A DNA stretch of 64,000 bases from positions 1,922,001-1,986,000 of the forward strand of contig NZ_CP108041.1 in the NCBI RefSeq assembly GCF_036173065.1. Reading direction: 5' to 3'. The notes beneath the pieces were generated by a model. That model did no database searches and was not told the origin of the DNA. It was given only the letters and a program-made list of their open reading frames with translations. Shown piece by piece: positions 24,357 to 33,084 of this stretch (positions within the stretch are counted from its first letter, which is position 1; each line of letters starts with the position of its first letter). Position numbers and translations under genes: made by a program. This DNA is from Rhodococcus sp. NBC_00297. GTDB lineage: Bacteria; Actinomycetota; Actinomycetes; Mycobacteriales; Mycobacteriaceae.

Positions 24357-26411
24357 ATGCGTTATCGACTCGGCGTCGACGTCGGCGGCACCTTCACCGA
24401 CGTCTTGCTTCTCGAGGAGACGACCGGCACCACCTTCAGAGCCAAGACACCGTCCACCCCTGCGGACCAGTCGATCGGTGTGCTCAACGGCATCGCGAAG
24501 GTCTGCGCGGAGGCCGAGATCGAGCCGTCGGAGATCGGGCAGGTTCTGCACGGCACCACGGTCGCGACCAACGCCATCCTGCAGGGACGTGGTGCGCGCG
24601 TCGGGCTCGTCACCACGGACGGGTTTCGCCAGGTGCTGCAGATCGCGCGCTCCTTCGTCCCGGGCGGGCTCGCGGGGTGGATCATCTGGCCCAAGCCGGA
24701 ACCGCTCGCGGCGCTCGAGAACACCGTCGAGGTGGTCGGGCGACTGGCTGCCGACGGGTCGGAGATCACTCCTCTCGACGAGGAGCAGGCCCGCGCGCAA
24801 CTGCGTCGACTGGCCGGTGCGGGCATCGAGGCGCTGACCATCTCGTTGATCAACTCGTATGCGAACGACGCGCACGAGAAGCAGGTCGCGGCCTGGGCGG
24901 AGAGCGAACTGCCAGGCATTCCGGTCTCCATCTCGAGCCAGGTGCTTCCCGAGATGCGCGAGTACGAACGCACTCTGACGACGGTGGCCAACAGCTACGT
25001 GCAGCCGGAGGTCTCTCGCTACGTGCGGAACCTCGACCGGTCGCTGCAGGAGAAGGGCATCACGGCGCCGCTGTCGATCCTGCGCAGTGACGGTGGCCTG
25101 GTGCAGTCGGCCAAGGCGGCCGAGTCACCGGTGTCCCTGCTGCTGTCGGGCCCGGCGGGAGGCGTCACCGGCGCGGTGTGGTTCGCCGAGCAGGCCGGCT
25201 ACTCCGACTTCCTGACCTTCGACATGGGCGGCACGTCGACGGACGTCGCACTGGTCCTCGGCGGTGAGCCGCGGATCGGTCGTGAGACCAAGGTCGGCGA
25301 CCTCGCTGTGCGCGCCACCAGTGTGGACGTCCGGACGGTCGGTGCCGGCGGCGGGTCGATCGCCCATGTCCCCGAGCTCACGAAGGCGCTGCGGGTGGGT
25401 CCGCAATCCGCGGGAGCCGACCCCGGACCCGCGGCCTACGGCAACGGCGGCACGGAGCCGACGGTGACCGACGCCAACGTCGTGCTGGGGTACCTGCCTG
25501 CCGCTCTCGCGGGCGGTGAGGTGAGCCTCGACGTCGACGCGAGCAGGACGGCAGTGGCGACCATCGCCGACGCCATCGGGCTCGGCAGTCCCGAGGAAGC
25601 GGCGTCGGGCATCGTCGACATCGTCAATGAGAACATGTTCGGCGCACTCCGACTGGTGAGCGTGCAGCAAGGCTACGACCCCCGCGACTTCGCACTGGTG
25701 TCGTTCGGTGGCGCAGGTCCGCTGCACGCCAACGCACTCGGGCGTCTCACCGGCGCGTGGCCTGTCATCGTCCCGCCGTCGCCCGGCGTCCTCTGCGCCT
25801 ACGGAGACGCCACCACCTGCGTCCGCGACGAGAGCGCTCGCACGATGATCCGTGCGTTCTCCGACACCGACGACGCCGAGCTGCGCACCGCCCTGGCGGA
25901 ACTCGCGACGTCCGCGGCCGCACGACTGTCGGCCGAGGGCGTGCCCGCGGATCAGCAGACGGCGAAGTACCAGGTGGATCTCCGGTACCAGGGCCAGGGC
26001 TTCGAGATCCCCGTGGATCTCGACGCGAGCGCACTCGAGTCCGGCGATCTGCTGTCCACTCTGGGAACGGCATTCGACACCGAGCACGAGCGTCTCTTCT
26101 CGTTCCTGTTGAAGAACGAACGCGAGGTCATCAACCTGCGCGTCACGGTCAGCGGGCCGCGACCGGACGTGGCCTTCCAGCCGCTCGAGGAGGGCGGTGC
26201 GGATCCGTCGGCCGCACTGGTGTCCACGAACGACGTGTGGATGGACGGCGAGTACGCGAAGGCCGGCATCTACGACCGGGTGAAGTTGCTGGCAGGCAAC
26301 GTCGTCGAGGGACCCGCCGTGATCACCGAGATGGACTCGACCACGTTGGTCCTCTCCGGTCACGCCGCGACGGTCCATTCCAGCGCCAGCCTTCTCATCG
26401 CTCCCCGCTGA
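24357..26411 (+). CDS. hyuA: Hydantoinase/oxoprolinase subunit A
   Basis: 684 residues. The ATP-binding N-terminal domain starts MRYRLGVDVGGTFTDVLLLE (actin-like phosphate loop) with VLHGTTVATNAILQGRGARV. The central domain has FDMGGTSTDVALVLGGEP and VGAGGGSIAHV, then QSAGADPGPAAYGNGG and FALVSFGGAGPLHANAL. These are all the marks of the ATP-dependent A subunit found in N-methylhydantoinase, 5-oxoprolinase, caprolactamase and acetone carboxylase. It phosphorylates the ring carbonyl so that the amide can be opened together with HyuB, which follows 35 bp downstream. Confidence 0.93.
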   Translation: MRYRLGVDVGGTFTDVLLLEETTGTTFRAKTPSTPADQSIGVLNGIAKVCAEAEIEPSEIGQVLHGTTVATNAILQGRGARVGLVTTDGFRQVLQIARSFVPGGLAGWIIWPKPEPLAALENTVEVVGRLAADGSEITPLDEEQARAQLRRLAGAGIEALTISLINSYANDAHEKQVAAWAESELPGIPVSISSQVLPEMREYERTLTTVANSYVQPEVSRYVRNLDRSLQEKGITAPLSILRSDGGLVQSAKAAESPVSLLLSGPAGGVTGAVWFAEQAGYSDFLTFDMGGTSTDVALVLGGEPRIGRETKVGDLAVRATSVDVRTVGAGGGSIAHVPELTKALRVGPQSAGADPGPAAYGNGGTEPTVTDANVVLGYLPAALAGGEVSLDVDASRTAVATIADAIGLGSPEEAASGIVDIVNENMFGALRLVSVQQGYDPRDFALVSFGGAGPLHANALGRLTGAWPVIVPPSPGVLCAYGDATTCVRDESARTMIRAFSDTDDAELRTALAELATSAAARLSAEGVPADQQTAKYQVDLRYQGQGFEIPVDLDASALESGDLLSTLGTAFDTEHERLFSFLLKNEREVINLRVTVSGPRPDVAFQPLEEGGADPSAALVSTNDVWMDGEYAKAGIYDRVKLLAGNVVEGPAVITEMDSTTLVLSGHAATVHSSASLLIAPR

Positions 26412-26446
26412 TCCCCTCTCGCCCGGAACTCATCTCAGGAGACCTG

Positions 26447-28336
26447 ATGGCCACGATCATCGAGACCTCGACCACGCCCTTCACCACGGTTCCCGTGGAT
26501 CCGATCACGCTCGACATCATCGAGAACGCGCTCCGCAACGCCCGATACGAGATGGACGAGGTGCTCTTCCGTACCGCACTCTCACCCGGTATCCGCGAGC
26601 AGCACGACGAGTTCCCGCTCATCGCCGATCCGAGCGGGAAGATGGTCGTCGGGCAGTTCGGTCTGTCCGTGCCCGACTTCCTCGACAATTTCAACGGCAC
26701 CGTCGGTGAGGGCGACATCCTCCTCACCTCCGATCCGTACGCGTGCGGTGCCGCCATCAGCCACGCCAACGACTGGCTCATCGTGCTGCCGATCTTCCAC
26801 AGCGGCCGCGTCGTCGGATGGTCGTCGATGTTCGGCCACATGTCCGACGTCGGCGGAAAGACCCCGTCGTCGATGCCCACCGACGCGCACACCATCTTCG
26901 AGGAGGGCGTCATCATCCCGCCCTTCAAGCTGTACAGCGAGGGGCAGCTCAACGAGACCGCGCTCGACATCATCCTCAACCAGGTCCGCAAGCCCGACTG
27001 GAACAGAGCCGATCTCAACGGCCTCGTCGCCGCGTGTTCGACGGCGTCCCGGCGCATCGTCGAGTTGTGCGACAGATTCGGTGTCGACGTCTACCTGTCC
27101 GCCCTCGACGCACTGCTGGACCGCAACTACCAGGCGATGAAGGTACTGCTCGCGATGCTCTTCGTCGACGGCGAGACCATCGAGTTCAACGACTTCATCT
27201 GCGACGACGGATGTGGTTACGGACCTTACGAACTCGCGATCACACTGACCCGGCACGGCGAGAAGATCCACCTCGACTTCAGCAAGGCGGCGCCGCAGGC
27301 GGTCGGTCCGATCAACTACTTCATCAACGAGAACCTCGTCCGGATGTTCTTCGGGATCTACGTCATCACCGTGGCGGATCCGCAGATCCTCTGGAACGAC
27401 GGCTTCTATCCGCTGATCGACGTCACCATTCCCGAGGACTCGTTCTGGAAACCGCGCTATCCCGCGGCGCTCAACGGCCGCAACCACGGCATCGGGCGGG
27501 TGTTCGACCTCTTCGGTGGGCTCCTGGGCAAGAACAATCCCGACATCCTCAACGCCGCCGGGTTCTCGTCGTCACCCCACTTCATGTACTCGGGCCATTA
27601 CGACGGCGGACCGCGGGACGGTGAGTGGTTCCAGCTGTACTCCATCGGTTTCGGTGGCATCCCCGGCCGACCGATGGGTGACGGTCCGGACGGACATTCG
27701 CTGTGGCCGTCGTTCGTCAACATCCCCTGCGAGTACCTGGAGTCGTACTACCCGCTGCGCATCGAGCGGTGGGAGACGGTCACCGACACGGGCGGCGCCG
27801 GTCTGCATCGCGGCGGCAACGGCGTGGACGTGGCCTACTACTTCGAGGAGCCGGGCACCATCGCGATCCACGACGATCGCTGGCTCACCTATCCGTGGGG
27901 TGTGAACGGCGGCAAACCCGGTGCACGCGGACGCAAGTGGCTGATCCGCGCGTCGGGTGAGACCGAGATCCTCCCCAGCAAGATTCACGACGTCGAGGTG
28001 TCGCGGGGCGATGTGCTGCACTTCGTGACGTGGGGTGGCGGCGGCTGGGGCGACCCGCTGACGCGCGATCCCGAGCTGGTGGCGCTCGAGGTGCGTCGCG
28101 GCCTCGTCAGCGCAGACGGCGCTCTGACCGGCTACGGCGTCGTCTGCGACGCGGACGGTGTCATCGATGCCGACGCATCCGCGGGCCGACGCGAGAGCAT
28201 GGCAGCCGAGCGGGGCGAGATCGAGGTGTTCGACAAGGGTCCGTCCCTCGAGGTCATCCTCGAACGGTGCGAGGAGGAGACCGGTCTGCCGGCGCCACGT
28301 CCGCCCGTCAACGTACGGAAGGCGGTGCGCGCGTGA
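26447..28336 (+). CDS. hyuB: Hydantoinase/oxoprolinase subunit B
   Basis: 629 residues, longer than many HyuB subunits. The N-terminal part reads DPITLDIIENALRNARYEMD and FRTALSPGIREQHDEF; the metal and catalytic area has LTSDPYACGAAISHANDWLI and FGHMSDVGGKTPSSMPTDA. The C-terminal part shows GGAGLHRGGNGVDVAYYFEE and TWGGGGWGDPLTRDPE, typical ends of this family. About 80 extra residues follow, ending in VNVRKAVRA. It forms the hydrolytic half of the ATP-dependent cyclic-amide hydrolase with HyuA. The stop overlaps the amidase start (GTGA). Confidence 0.93.
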   Translation: MATIIETSTTPFTTVPVDPITLDIIENALRNARYEMDEVLFRTALSPGIREQHDEFPLIADPSGKMVVGQFGLSVPDFLDNFNGTVGEGDILLTSDPYACGAAISHANDWLIVLPIFHSGRVVGWSSMFGHMSDVGGKTPSSMPTDAHTIFEEGVIIPPFKLYSEGQLNETALDIILNQVRKPDWNRADLNGLVAACSTASRRIVELCDRFGVDVYLSALDALLDRNYQAMKVLLAMLFVDGETIEFNDFICDDGCGYGPYELAITLTRHGEKIHLDFSKAAPQAVGPINYFINENLVRMFFGIYVITVADPQILWNDGFYPLIDVTIPEDSFWKPRYPAALNGRNHGIGRVFDLFGGLLGKNNPDILNAAGFSSSPHFMYSGHYDGGPRDGEWFQLYSIGFGGIPGRPMGDGPDGHSLWPSFVNIPCEYLESYYPLRIERWETVTDTGGAGLHRGGNGVDVAYYFEEPGTIAIHDDRWLTYPWGVNGGKPGARGRKWLIRASGETEILPSKIHDVEVSRGDVLHFVTWGGGGWGDPLTRDPELVALEVRRGLVSADGALTGYGVVCDADGVIDADASAGRRESMAAERGEIEVFDKGPSLEVILERCEEETGLPAPRPPVNVRKAVRA

Positions 28337-28962
28337 CGGACACGCTCGGGTCGTATCGCGAGTCGGGTTTCGCCGGCGATCTCGGACCGGGGCGCAGCGC
28401 GGCGGTACTGGTGGTCGACGTCGTGCAGGCGTACCTCGTCGACGGGTCGCCCCTGCGCGCTCCCGTGGAGGACGCCGTCGCCGCTGCCGCGACTCTCGTC
28501 GCGGCAGCCCGCGACGCCGGGGTACCGGTCGTCTTCACTCGCGTGAGCTATCAGGCCGGCGGCGCCGACGGCGGGCTGTTCATGCGGAAGATCCCGGCGC
28601 TGAGCGTGTTCGAGGAGGGCTCGGATCTCGGCGACTTCCCGTCGGCCCCGCGGCCCGCAGCGGGCGAGACCGTCGTGACGAAGCAGTACGCGAGTGCCTT
28701 CTTCGGCACGTCGCTCGCCGCGACCCTCACCGCACGCGGTGTCGACACCCTCTACATCTGCGGCCTGACCACCAGTGGCTGCATCCGCGCCAGCGCCACC
28801 GACGCTCTGCAACACGGATTCCGGCCACTCGTGGTCGCGGACGCATGTGGTGATCGGGAGGCGGGGATGCACGAGTCGAACCTGCTCGACCTGCGTGCGA
28901 AGTACGCGGACGTTCTCACCCTCGACGAGGCGGTGGGGCAGTTAGGTGGAGTCGCCGACTGA
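28333..28962 (+). CDS. Isochorismatase-family amidohydrolase (N-carbamoylsarcosine amidase-like)
   Basis: 209 residues with a complete cysteine-hydrolase triad: D29 in VLVVDVVQAY, K117 in VVTKQYASAFFGT and C150 in GLTTSGCIRASA; a cis-peptide GLTTSGC turn is present. Members split amides such as N-carbamoylsarcosine, nicotinamide or maleamate. As the last gene of the hyuAB operon it should hydrolyse the linear amide or carbamoyl acid made by ring opening, releasing ammonia. It is translationally coupled to hyuB and overlaps the convergent epimerase gene by 21 bases. Confidence 0.9.
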   Translation: MTDTLGSYRESGFAGDLGPGRSAAVLVVDVVQAYLVDGSPLRAPVEDAVAAAATLVAAARDAGVPVVFTRVSYQAGGADGGLFMRKIPALSVFEEGSDLGDFPSAPRPAAGETVVTKQYASAFFGTSLAATLTARGVDTLYICGLTTSGCIRASATDALQHGFRPLVVADACGDREAGMHESNLLDLRAKYADVLTLDEAVGQLGGVAD

Positions 28963-30189
28963 CGCCTGTGAATCACCGAGCACCGCCGCGAGGCTCGATC
29001 CCGTGGGGTACCGACTGATCCACACCGCCTGGGCTGCGTGGTAGGTGTCGGGCTTCCCGCCCCACACACTCGTCGCCACGGCGTTGTGCTCGTCGAGTTC
29101 GTGGTGCCACGATCCGCGCGCTCGGTCGACGTAGCAGTCGGCTGCGTGATCCCACCACGCGCGATAGTCGTTCTCGTACTGCCCTTCTCCGGTCCACCGC
29201 AGCAGGGTCGCGGCGGCGGCGATCGCCTCGCACAGCACCCAGTGCAATCGCTGGGTCACGACGGGCCGGCCGGTCCAGTCGGTCGTGTAGACGAAGCCGG
29301 GCGTCGACCCTTCCTGCCATCCGTCGGCAGCGGCGCGCCGATACAGCGATCGAGCGACGTCCACGTGGTCGTGGCCGCGCGCGCTGGTGGCCACGAGGGA
29401 GACCTGCAGCATCAGGCGCGACCACTCGAAACCGTGACCGACCGTCGCACCGTAGGGCTTGAACTGATCGGCCGGACTGTCGGAGTTGTACTCCAGCAGC
29501 GGTTCCCACTCGGTGGTGAAGTGTTCGGGGATGCGCCAGTCGTTGGCCTCGGACCACTCGATGACGCTGTCGCAGATGCGAGCGGCCCGCTCGCGCCACA
29601 CCGTGGGGGCGCCGGCGTCCACTGCCGCGAGCATCGCCTCCACCATGTGCATGTTCGCGTTGATCCCGCGATAGTCGTCCAGTTCCGACCAGTCGGCGTT
29701 CCAGGTGTCCACGCACATGCCACTGCGGTCGTCCCAGAACCGGGCATCGACGACGGCGAGTGCCTCGGCGAGCAGTGCAGGTCCGCGAGGGTGACCCGCC
29801 GCGGTGGCCGTCGACGCCGCGAGAACGACGAAGGCGTGCGTGTAGGCCGACTTGGTCGCGTCGTCGGTCGACTCGACCCAGCCGTCGTGTCGGTCGTCGC
29901 GCAGCACCGTCAGGAGTCCGTCGAACAGTCGGTCGGCTCTGCGGCGAGAGCCCGGATGCCCGAGCAGCGCACCGAGGTACTGCACGTGCACCATGCGCGC
30001 GGTGATCCAGGTGAACACCGGCCGCGTCAGGTCCGGCTCGCCCGTGTCGTCGAGCCACGCCGCGCCTCCCGACGGGTGATCGAGAGTGCGGCCGAAGTCG
30101 AGCAACCGGGCGGATTCGCCGTCGAGCCACGACCTGTGGGACGGAAGCGTCGGCCAGGAGGGACCCGCAGGTATCTCGTTCGAGGACAC
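28942..30189 (-). CDS. AGE-family epimerase/isomerase
   Basis: 415 residues forming an (alpha/alpha)6 barrel: ESTDDATKSAYTHAFVVLAA, GINANMHMVEAMLAAVDAG, RIPEHFTTEWEPLLEYN, GATVGHGFEWSRLMLQVS and VTQRLHWVLCEAIAAA. The conserved histidines in HAFV, NMHMVEA and GHGFEW are those of the N-acylglucosamine 2-epimerase family, including mannose isomerase and YihS-type aldose-ketose isomerases. Substrate cannot be read. It is convergent with the hydantoinase operon and not obviously part of it. Confidence 0.85.
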   Translation of the reverse strand: MSSNEIPAGPSWPTLPSHRSWLDGESARLLDFGRTLDHPSGGAAWLDDTGEPDLTRPVFTWITARMVHVQYLGALLGHPGSRRRADRLFDGLLTVLRDDRHDGWVESTDDATKSAYTHAFVVLAASTATAAGHPRGPALLAEALAVVDARFWDDRSGMCVDTWNADWSELDDYRGINANMHMVEAMLAAVDAGAPTVWRERAARICDSVIEWSEANDWRIPEHFTTEWEPLLEYNSDSPADQFKPYGATVGHGFEWSRLMLQVSLVATSARGHDHVDVARSLYRRAAADGWQEGSTPGFVYTTDWTGRPVVTQRLHWVLCEAIAAAATLLRWTGEGQYENDYRAWWDHAADCYVDRARGSWHHELDEHNAVATSVWGGKPDTYHAAQAVWISRYPTGSSLAAVLGDSQASVGDST

Positions 30190-30284
30190 CGCGTCACCCT
30201 ACGAGACCGTCGGCGCCTCCCGGCTCGGAACAGCGGCACCGGTGCTGACATGATCGGGTCCCGCATCGAACAGGAGTCCCTCTG

Positions 30285-30710
30285 ATGGCAGCACCCACGC
30301 GCGTCCACGTCACCCACAAGTTCACGTCCGCACCGGATGTCGTGTTCGCAGCCCTGTCGGAGCACGAGAACCTCGGCCCCCTGTTCGGAGCGAAGATCAC
30401 GCGTGTTCGTGACGGAGACAGCTCGCGCAACGGTGTCGGCTCCACGCGCGCACTGAAGCTCGGCCCGCTGCCCGCCTTCCACGAGACGACGATCGTCTCC
30501 GAACCGAACACCCTCATCGAGTACAAGATCACCAAGGGCTCACCGCTGCGCGGACACTGGGGCACCCAGCGCCTGACCCCGACGACCGACGGCGGCACCG
30601 CTCTCGACTACACCATCGGATTCGACGCTCCGGTTCCCGGCCTGGCTCTCGTCGTCGCGAAGGTTCTCACCTCGACCATCTCCGCCAAGATCGGCAACCT
30701 CGTTCCCTGA
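30285..30710 (+). CDS. SRPBCC family protein
   Basis: 141 residues, START-like fold: VHVTHKFTSAPDVVFAALSE, then RVRDGDSSRNGVGSTRALKL, FHETTIVSEPNTLIEYKI and a C-terminal helix. Close in pattern to small ligand-binding polyketide cyclase/AHSA1-like proteins. AGGAG about eight bases before ATG 30285 supports the start. Single-gene unit, convergent with the lipoprotein gene at 30717. Ligand unknown. Confidence 0.8.
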   Translation: MAAPTRVHVTHKFTSAPDVVFAALSEHENLGPLFGAKITRVRDGDSSRNGVGSTRALKLGPLPAFHETTIVSEPNTLIEYKITKGSPLRGHWGTQRLTPTTDGGTALDYTIGFDAPVPGLALVVAKVLTSTISAKIGNLVP

Positions 30711-30716
30711 CGTCGG

Positions 30717-31385
30717 TCAGTACGTGTAGTTGATGTCGCGGGAGAACGTGAACCCGCCCGTGGGTGCGGTGCAGGCGATGATGTCGTCCGGCCCGGACTT
30801 GCACACCACCCCGTCGACAGAGAGCACCTGGCCGACGTCGAGCACCAGAGCGTTCTGATCGACGTAGATGCCCTGCGTCGTGCAGAAGCTCCCCGAACCC
30901 GCACCGGTGACACGAATTGCCACCTTGTCGTTGGCCGCGTTCGAACACTGCGCACCCTCGACTGGGTTTCGGCCGTCCTCGGCCTGGCATCCCACTCGTC
31001 CCTCTGGACCGTCCGACGCCCAGATACCGCAGTGCAGGTTTCCCATCGGCGACGTGAAGTTGTACTTCCCGGGTTCGGTCAGGAACACCGCGGGATCGAC
31101 GTTGCCTGCCTCGTTGCCGGACGGCTGGAAGGGCGCACCCCCGGGCACGAGATCGGCCGCTTCTTCCGGAGTTTGCTCCGGTGGGGTGGCAGTGGACTCC
31201 TCCGACGCCGGTGTCGCGGTGGTCGACTCCACCGCCGGTGTCGCGGTGGTCGGCTCCACCGTCGACGTGGCCACCGTGGTCCCAGCAGCCGGCGCATCCG
31301 TCGCGGAATCCCCGCCGGAACACCCCATCAGAGCCGACGCACACAGTGCAGCGATCGGAACGACGAACGTCCGCATCGCCGTCAT
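30717..31385 (-). CDS. Putative lipoprotein, hypothetical
   Basis: 222 residues. The N-terminus has a signal peptide with lipobox ALMGC (C22; Met at -2 is unusual), so it should be lipid-anchored outside the membrane. Residues about 30-80 are a low-complexity Thr/Ala/Glu/Pro linker with repeated STTATPA units. The C-terminal domain has paired cysteines (LHCGIWASDGPEGRVGCQAE, AQCSN, SFCTTQG, VVCKSG, IIACTAP), probably disulfides. No family recognised. The start overlaps the stop of the upstream secreted-protein gene (ATGA). Confidence 0.75.
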   Translation of the reverse strand: MTAMRTFVVPIAALCASALMGCSGGDSATDAPAAGTTVATSTVEPTTATPAVESTTATPASEESTATPPEQTPEEAADLVPGGAPFQPSGNEAGNVDPAVFLTEPGKYNFTSPMGNLHCGIWASDGPEGRVGCQAEDGRNPVEGAQCSNAANDKVAIRVTGAGSGSFCTTQGIYVDQNALVLDVGQVLSVDGVVCKSGPDDIIACTAPTGGFTFSRDINYTY

Positions 31386-31858
31386 CGGGCCGGCACCTCG
31401 AAAGTGGGGCTCGGCGTGTGCGGGGTGTTCGTCCTGAACGTGACAGTGACCGGTCCTGCACCCGTGTCGATGTCGAGATAGGGGTTGGTCACGTTGGGGC
31501 CCTGGAAACGCCAGCTCGCCACTCGGTGTCCGGCGGTACCGCGAGCGCCGGTGTCGTGATTGTGCCAGTCCGCGTACATGGTCACGTAGCACTCGTAGTC
31601 GGCCAGCCCCACCCACGCGGGGCTGTACAGATGGGTCGTGAAGTCAGCGTGAATCTCGTCAGGGGTGTAGCCGCTGGTCACTCTGACATCGACCGTTCCG
31701 GCGAGGCACTGGGGAACCTCGGCGAGAGTGTGGATGCGCTGCTCCGGTGAGAAGTACATCGGTTGCGCACCGGCGTTCACGGTGCCACCCACCGTGACGA
31801 CTGCCGTCAGGGCGCCGGTGACGACGACGGCGCGAGTGCTGATCGGGCGCTTCTTCAT
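31382..31858 (-). CDS. Secreted hypothetical protein
   Basis: 158 residues from ATG 31858 (MKKRPISTRAVVVTGALTAV, cleavage after VNAGA). The mature part is beta-rich (VDVRVTSGYTPDEIHADFTT, GPVTVTFRTNTP) with two cysteines (PQCLAG, YECYV). Its tail resembles a small extracellular sandwich domain. Coupled to the lipoprotein gene downstream; together they form a two-gene unit of surface proteins. It is divergent from the membrane-protein / regulator pair at 31933. Confidence 0.7.
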   Translation of the reverse strand: MKKRPISTRAVVVTGALTAVVTVGGTVNAGAQPMYFSPEQRIHTLAEVPQCLAGTVDVRVTSGYTPDEIHADFTTHLYSPAWVGLADYECYVTMYADWHNHDTGARGTAGHRVASWRFQGPNVTNPYLDIDTGAGPVTVTFRTNTPHTPSPTFEVPAR

Positions 31859-31893
31859 GACCCTCCTCGAGTGGACTGCACGACCCGTCGAAC

Positions 31894-31939
31894 CTAACAC
31901 TTTCCGGTACGGAAAGTGTTAGTGTTTCCGTCATGGAAA
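31894..31939. promoter_or_regulatory. Two identical-core operators over the membrane-protein start
   Basis: Site 1 (31894-31922) has 12-base arms CTAACACTTTCC and GGAAAGTGTTAG around GGTAC. Site 2 (31925-31939) is TTTCC-GTCAT-GGAAA and spans the ATG at 31933. Both share TTTCC-N5-GGAAA with centres 24 bases apart. A TAGTGT hexamer (31920-31925) between them is the likely -10 box of a leaderless transcript, so binding would block both RNA polymerase and initiation. Confidence 0.8.
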
Positions 31940-32427
31940 GCCATCAGTCGCCAGACGATGCTCGCGCCCTGCTGAGTGAGATCCATGCCGACCGAGTCGT
32001 TCTGGCCGACCGTCTCGTGGCGCCGACATGGTTCTATCCAACCTTCGCGGCACTGACCGCCCTGTACGTCGGTACACCGTCGCTGCCCGACGGCCACGTG
32101 CGTTCGGTGTCGACGTCTGTTCTGGTCGCGGCCGCGATCGTGACGACGGTGCTCTATCCCCGCCTGACGGGGGTACGCCCATCAGGAGTGGGTGTGGTCG
32201 GGTGGTGTGTTCTCGGTGGGCTGCTGGTGACCGTGCTCGGATCGTTGAGCGTCTCCTACGGTCTGGTGGCATCTCTGTCCGCGTGGTGGGTCCTCGTGCC
32301 ACAGGCGCTGTGTTTCGTGCTCGTGCTGTTCGGCGGCCGCCTGTTCGACCGCGAGTATCGCCGCCATCTGCACGCAGACGACGTCCGACGCCCGTCCGGC
32401 CGGGCGCACTCCGGACCACGGTCGTGA
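31933..32427 (+). CDS. Four-helix membrane protein, hypothetical
   Basis: 164 residues. A short amphipathic N-terminus (ALLSEIHADRVVLADRLVAP) precedes four hydrophobic helices (WFYPTFAALTALYVGTP, VSTSVLVAAAIVTTVLYP, VVGWCVLGGLLVTVLGSL, LVPQALCFVLVLFGGRLF) and a basic tail. No family function known. It is followed by a winged-helix regulator whose GTG overlaps its stop, and two matching operators cover its start. This is a typical regulator / small-membrane-protein pair seen in actinobacteria. Confidence 0.75.
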   Translation: MESHQSPDDARALLSEIHADRVVLADRLVAPTWFYPTFAALTALYVGTPSLPDGHVRSVSTSVLVAAAIVTTVLYPRLTGVRPSGVGVVGWCVLGGLLVTVLGSLSVSYGLVASLSAWWVLVPQALCFVLVLFGGRLFDREYRRHLHADDVRRPSGRAHSGPRS

Positions 32428-32813
32428 CCGAGGATCGCGGCCCCGAACCACGATTCGATGCCGTCATCCACGCACCGGTCCGGCTGCGCATCTGCGGGCT
32501 TCTACGCCGAGTCGACGAGATCGATTTCGCCATCATCCGCGACACCCTCGAGATCAGTGATGCGTCTCTGTCCAAACATCTCCGAGCTCTGTCGGACGCG
32601 GGCTACGTGTCGACGAAGAAGACGACATCACTCTCCCGCGGCGACTCGCGACTGGTGACGTGGGTCGAGCTGACCCGGGTCGGTCGCGATGCTTTCGACT
32701 CTCACATCGCAGAACTCGGACTCATCGCGCACGGTCGCCCGGAACAGTCGACGGCTCGGCAACCACTGTCGACGAGACTTCCCCACTTCGGACCGACACC
32801 CGAATTCGGCTGA
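32424..32813 (+). CDS. Winged-helix transcriptional regulator
   Basis: 129 residues: FDAVIHAPVRLRICGLLRRV, then IIRDTLEISDASLSKHLRAL, GYVSTKKTT and WVELTRVGRDAFDSHIAEL. This is the HTH_34/ArsR-MarR-like fold in which SDASLSKHLRAL is the recognition helix. GTG 32424 overlaps the upstream stop. It probably represses its own two-gene operon through the TTTCC-N5-GGAAA sites at 31894-31939. Effector unknown. Confidence 0.82.
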   Translation: MTEDRGPEPRFDAVIHAPVRLRICGLLRRVDEIDFAIIRDTLEISDASLSKHLRALSDAGYVSTKKTTSLSRGDSRLVTWVELTRVGRDAFDSHIAELGLIAHGRPEQSTARQPLSTRLPHFGPTPEFG

Positions 32814-33084
32814 CGACCGCACGGCGCCGTCGCCTGATCCACGTCGTATCCACGTTGTTCATGCCGACGTCGACTCACCCGCCGTTCGAGTTCACCGGGG
32901 CTCGATATCAATGACCCGTCACCGTCGAACAGCGCAGCGGCACAGACAGAATTCGGGTCGCATCCTGTGCGCGGGGAGACCGGTGACGCAACGATCCGAG
33001 CGCCCGCCGACACGGGCACCCTGCTCGGCTCGGGCTCGCTCGCGCACGATTGACGTGAGGGCGACGACGGTGCACAGTGCGCGC

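Noticed and set aside
25125..26378. Minus-strand ORF of 417 codons inside hyuA
   Set aside because: Arginine/histidine/glycine-rich translation without domain motifs; hyuA on the other strand is unmistakable.
25757..26446. Upstream extension of hyuB through most of hyuA's 3' half
   Set aside because: The frame is open but arginine-rich and overlaps hyuA; AGGAGA before ATG 26447 and the family N-terminus fix the start there.
28333..28962. Assignment of the amidase as a true isochorismatase in siderophore synthesis
   Set aside because: No siderophore genes are nearby and the operon context is cyclic-amide breakdown; only the fold and triad are shared.
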